Source: JAJFHI01 sp050633705 (GTDB lineage: Bacteria; Pseudomonadota; Alphaproteobacteria; Rhizobiales; Hyphomicrobiaceae). Taken from it: a stretch of 64,000 bases of DNA. Location of the stretch: NCBI GenBank assembly GCA_050633705.1, contig JBOEGZ010000005.1, positions 1 to 64,000 on the forward strand, given 5' to 3'. Under the pieces are notes generated by a model that was given only the letters and a program-made list of their open reading frames with translations, made no database searches and had not been told where the DNA came from. Position numbers and translations under genes: made by a program. Positions 61,098 through 64,000 of the stretch are shown here, piece by piece. Each line of letters begins with the position of its first letter. Position 1 is the first letter of the stretch.

Positions 61098-62537
61098 TCA
61101 AGGTTTCGAGCGTGAATGCTCTGCAAGCATCTCAGGAACGACGCTTTCAATCTGGTCAACAATAAATGGCGCGCCAAGCGGACTGCCAAACTTAGCAAAA
61201 GTCAATGCCCCGAACGCGTAGAGGTCGTTTTGTGGCCTCCCATCTGCTGCAATCACCTGGCACTTCTCATTGACATCAATGCCAATTCCTAACGTTGATA
61301 TCCGTGCATGCCTGTCTTTAATCGCTGTTTTTAGAAACGAGCACTCTCTCTGATCAGCAATGTCTGACGGACCTGTGCAATTTATTACATTGTCAAATGT
61401 CGCCGTAACATCACCTCCTCCAAGCGCTGTCGCCCAACGAACTTTGATCCCATCGTCAACCAAGATGGCACGTTCAAGAGAGGCCGTTATGAAGGCCAAT
61501 CTGCCATCGGCTTCAGCGGCTTCGATCATCGCAAGCGTCTGTGGTGGATAGCGAAAACGGCAACTGTCATAGCGTCGACGCAGATGGCGTTGAAAGCGAA
61601 GCTTTTCGCGTTCCGGCAAAGCGACCCAGATTTCTCGCGCAGAATCGCGAAGCTCATCGAATGCCAATTGCCACGGTAATCCAGCTGCTGCGTCTTCTCG
61701 TATCGCACGCCTCAGCGCGCTGAAAATTTCGCGAACAGTCTTGAACGATCCATGTCGTTGTTCAAACAAGGACGGAGATGTCCTAAGGCGATCCCACAAC
61801 GGCTGCGTAGGAGGAAGTGGTTCTTCTGGTCGTGAAGTTGGCCGCAAACCCGATCGAGAGATTGCGGTGATGATTGCCTGAGGTTTATCGCGCAAAAGCG
61901 TTGTCGCAACGTCGGCTGTCGTCAACCCAGCGCCAAGTATCAAAACACGTGCGTCAGACTTAAGCTTATTAATTTTCTCAATTTTCCAGGGATCAGCGAT
62001 AAAGCCATCATGAGCAGCAACTTCTCTTGCAACCCCGCCCGGGATTGCAGGCCTTTCGATGCCAGTGCTCATGACGACCATGTCTGCAGTCAGACATCTG
62101 CCACCGTCTATATGTACACCAAGCCCCTTGGCAGTGCGCTCAAGACGAGCAGCGCGTGCCGGAACATGATCTAAGATCGATCCAGATGCATTTTTCGAAG
62201 CGTAAGCTGCAAATTGCTCACGAACAAATGCGCCAAACGCCGAACGGCGCGGAAACAAAGACCCATCGTCCGCCACCATTTCCTGATCGACTTCAATTCG
62301 CCCCGTTTTCTGCAACCAAGTTTCAAACGCCATTAAGTCATCAGGAATGAGGGTATGGATCGCAGCCGGCGCATTCAAACGATGATCGGGATCATCAGTT
62401 GCGTAAGCAATCCCGCGCCCGATATCTGGCTTCGGCTCCACAACTGAAATATGCAACGGCTCTTCAGCCTGACGGGCCAAATGAATTGCCGTTGCCGCAC
62501 CTGTAAACCCTCCGCCAACAACGACAATTTTTCTCAT
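61098..62537 (-). CDS. FAD/NAD(P)-binding oxidoreductase-like protein
   Basis: A 479-residue flavoprotein-like protein of the NAD(P)-binding (pfam NAD_binding_9-like) group. It begins with a dinucleotide fold KIVVVGGGFTGAATAIHLAR; DIGRGIAYATDD and HRLNAPAA follow, and a second nucleotide fold VLILGAGLTTADVATTLL is near 204-221. No signal peptide or membrane helices. The start at 62537 has GGGGCGAG upstream; 25 more codons are open. Substrate is unknown; distant members work in siderophore or hydroxylation chemistry, but nothing here identifies one. It lies downstream of the atoE-like gene on the same strand. Confidence 0.75.
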   Translation of the reverse strand: MRKIVVVGGGFTGAATAIHLARQAEEPLHISVVEPKPDIGRGIAYATDDPDHRLNAPAAIHTLIPDDLMAFETWLQKTGRIEVDQEMVADDGSLFPRRSAFGAFVREQFAAYASKNASGSILDHVPARAARLERTAKGLGVHIDGGRCLTADMVVMSTGIERPAIPGGVAREVAAHDGFIADPWKIEKINKLKSDARVLILGAGLTTADVATTLLRDKPQAIITAISRSGLRPTSRPEEPLPPTQPLWDRLRTSPSLFEQRHGSFKTVREIFSALRRAIREDAAAGLPWQLAFDELRDSAREIWVALPEREKLRFQRHLRRRYDSCRFRYPPQTLAMIEAAEADGRLAFITASLERAILVDDGIKVRWATALGGGDVTATFDNVINCTGPSDIADQRECSFLKTAIKDRHARISTLGIGIDVNEKCQVIAADGRPQNDLYAFGALTFAKFGSPLGAPFIVDQIESVVPEMLAEHSRSKP

Positions 62538-62718
62538 GCTCGCCCCACCGCCAAAAGCATCCGGATTTGTGATCCGCATTTGTGACAACGCGGACGATAA
62601 CACCCGCGACACCCGTGCCGGTTCAAAACGCCGCGACAGTCAGGAAGCATGCCCTCAAGCCATTGGCTTAGATACCGATTTGAACCAGGGCACATTGCAG
62701 CCTAAGGCCGTGCGCTGC

Positions 62719-64000
62719 CTATAAATACAAGAGCCCGAATGAGAAAACTAAGCCGCTCCACAAGAACACGACGGCGGTGTAACCCATGATATCACGCACG
62801 CCTAACCCCGCGATCGCCAACACTGGAATCGCCCAGAAGGGTTGCAACATGTTTGTCCACTGGTCGCCAATCGCAACACCCATGGCCACACGCGGTAAAT
62901 CCGCCCCAAGAGTTTGAGCCGCTTCCATCATGATTGGTCCCTGGACCGCCCATTGGCCACCACCAGAAGGAACAAACAGATTGATTAGCCCACCAGAGAT
63001 CATGCTCCAAAACGGTAATGTTTCAGCCGTCGAAAACGATACAAACCAAGCAGCAAGAAAAGTTGCCAACCCCGTGCCGGTCATGATCCCCATGATGCCC
63101 GCGTAGAATGGAAACTGAAGAATAATCGCAGCTATTCCCCGCCCCTCAGCCAAAGCAAGCTCCATGTAGTGCACAGGTGACCGCGTCAAAATCAAACCGA
63201 GAGACAGAAAAATCAAATTTATAATATTCGTATTTATTCCACCATTTCGCTCGATGAAATGAAGCCACAGGTAAGCCAGGATACCGGCTACAATAACAAA
63301 GTTAAACGCACGCGTGTTGTTGAGAATTGTCGCCGGAGTTTTTTCTTGATCGTCTTGCGTTGACGCCGGTTCTTCCACCTTCAACTCCTTGGCAATCGCA
63401 ACGCACTCACCTTTCGGCGGTCCCATTAGCAGGAGTAAAAACGGCACCGTGATCAAGAGCGTGAACACAATAACAAGGCTCATGTAGGAAAAGACGGTTT
63501 CGCTAAAAGGAACAACGCCCATCTTGTCGATAAGAAAGTGATTGGTTTCAGCGATCTTGAGTGGGACTGACCCTGACAAACCTTGATGCCAGGTGATCAT
63601 GCCAGAATAGGCCGCGGCAACAAGCAGGGGATAGTGCACTGTAATGCCGCGGCGAAGGCATGAATTTGCGGTTTCACGTGCCACAACACCACCGACAATC
63701 AAACACATGCCCCATGAAAACAACCCTGCGAACGCCGGAACGAGGTAAGCAAGCGCATAAGCACGTGCTGGAGTTGTCGCCAATTCAACGATAGCAAGAA
63801 TGCCTCTGCGAACCACGGGGGTTTGAGCTAAAACCAAACCCGTGATCAAGATCATCGCCATTTGGGCCGCGAACGTCTGCAGCTTCCAGAACCCATTTCC
63901 CCAAGCATCAACCGCTTCGACAGGCGAAGCCTCGGCAAGAACAATCGCCAAGACGAATGTGAGAGCTGACAGCAAAATGGCGAAAATGAAGGCATCGGGC
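62719..64000 (-). CDS. Short-chain fatty acid transporter, AtoE family (partial, 5' end outside window)
   Basis: A multi-pass transporter for short-chain fatty acids such as acetoacetate or butyrate. About 426 codons are present; the frame continues to the window edge and reads PDAFIFAILLSA, a typical AtoE opening a few residues after the start, so only about 20 N-terminal residues are missing. At least ten membrane helices are visible, with WGNGFWKLQTFAAQMAM, GDQWTNMLQPFWAIPVLAIA and NLFVPSGGGQWAVQGP as family blocks. It lies near the acyl-CoA catabolic unit but on the opposite strand. Confidence 0.92.
   Translation of the reverse strand, partial: PDAFIFAILLSALTFVLAIVLAEASPVEAVDAWGNGFWKLQTFAAQMAMILITGLVLAQTPVVRRGILAIVELATTPARAYALAYLVPAFAGLFSWGMCLIVGGVVARETANSCLRRGITVHYPLLVAAAYSGMITWHQGLSGSVPLKIAETNHFLIDKMGVVPFSETVFSYMSLVIVFTLLITVPFLLLLMGPPKGECVAIAKELKVEEPASTQDDQEKTPATILNNTRAFNFVIVAGILAYLWLHFIERNGGINTNIINLIFLSLGLILTRSPVHYMELALAEGRGIAAIILQFPFYAGIMGIMTGTGLATFLAAWFVSFSTAETLPFWSMISGGLINLFVPSGGGQWAVQGPIMMEAAQTLGADLPRVAMGVAIGDQWTNMLQPFWAIPVLAIAGLGVRDIMGYTAVVFLWSGLVFSFGLLYL

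Noticed and set aside
1..64000. CRISPR arrays, insertion sequences or prophage
   Set aside because: No regularly spaced repeats, transposase, integrase or phage structural genes were found on either strand.

Overview
The window is a 64 kb stretch of an alphaproteobacterial chromosome of moderate GC content. The gene order points to the Hyphomicrobiales (Rhizobiales): plsX-fabH-ihfA-merR-tRNA-Pro; a yajC-secD-secF-NDUFAF3-like-NDUFAF6-like block; serS/surE with tatABC, scpAB, nagZ, a SPOR protein, argS and dgt/erpA; an ExoR-like protein; and a pcm-tolC-popZ-valS block. No insertion sequence, prophage, CRISPR array or rRNA was seen. The genus cannot be named from the sequence alone.

Layout. 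0.3-6.1 kb: tRNA-Pro(GGG), then a leftward cluster for fatty-acid and phospholipid initiation (yceD-like, plsX, fabH) with IHF alpha and a MerR regulator. A cytochrome bc1 chaperone and bamE diverge upstream of it. 6.5-12.2 kb: a K+-independent-type H+-pyrophosphatase, a DUF937 protein, a small Cys-containing exported protein and trmFO. 12.2-20.1 kb: a large exported SGNH hydrolase, homologues of the mitochondrial complex I assembly factors NDUFAF6 and NDUFAF3, the SecDF-YajC translocon accessories and a DUF815 ATPase. 20.4-25.2 kb: an L,D-transpeptidase, a LysM/LytM lipoprotein with a textbook CtrA box in front of it, and surE. 25.2-38 kb: serS, tatCBA, a lone ABC ATPase, scpBA, nagZ, a SPOR protein, argS and dgt. 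38-43 kb: erpA, DUF3307, an exonuclease III, an ExoR-like Sel1 protein and ilvD. 43.5-46.8 kb: an overlapping DUF898/M48 peptidase pair and a DUF2939 protein. 46.9-55.8 kb: valS, the polar organiser PopZ, a second PopZ-like protein, tolC and a PCM-type methyltransferase. 56.2 kb: tRNA-Cys(GCA). 57-61 kb: an accessory catabolic unit (TetR, ACAD10/11-type acyl-CoA dehydrogenase, APH-type kinase, SDR). 61-64 kb: a flavoprotein and a partial AtoE short-chain fatty-acid transporter running off the end.

How the genes work together. Most of the window is housekeeping: envelope biogenesis (PlsX, FabH, BamE, Sec, Tat, Ldt, NagZ, SPOR, LytM), chromosome organisation and polarity (ScpAB, IHF, PopZ) and translation (SerS, ArgS, ValS, TrmFO). 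Three areas stand out. First, a tandem PopZ paralogue keeps the PopZ C-terminal assembly region but has a diverged N-terminal region and a perfect 18-bp palindrome upstream. Second, the ACAD/APH/SDR unit matches the logic of 4-hydroxyacyl-CoA degradation by phosphorylation and elimination, as in the Pseudomonas Lva pathway and animal ACAD10/11. Third, a CtrA box lies before a LytM protein that lacks metal ligands, which suggests cell-cycle control of septal peptidoglycan remodelling.

Many starts were set inside longer open frames using ribosome-binding sites and family N-termini; several genes use TTG or GTG.
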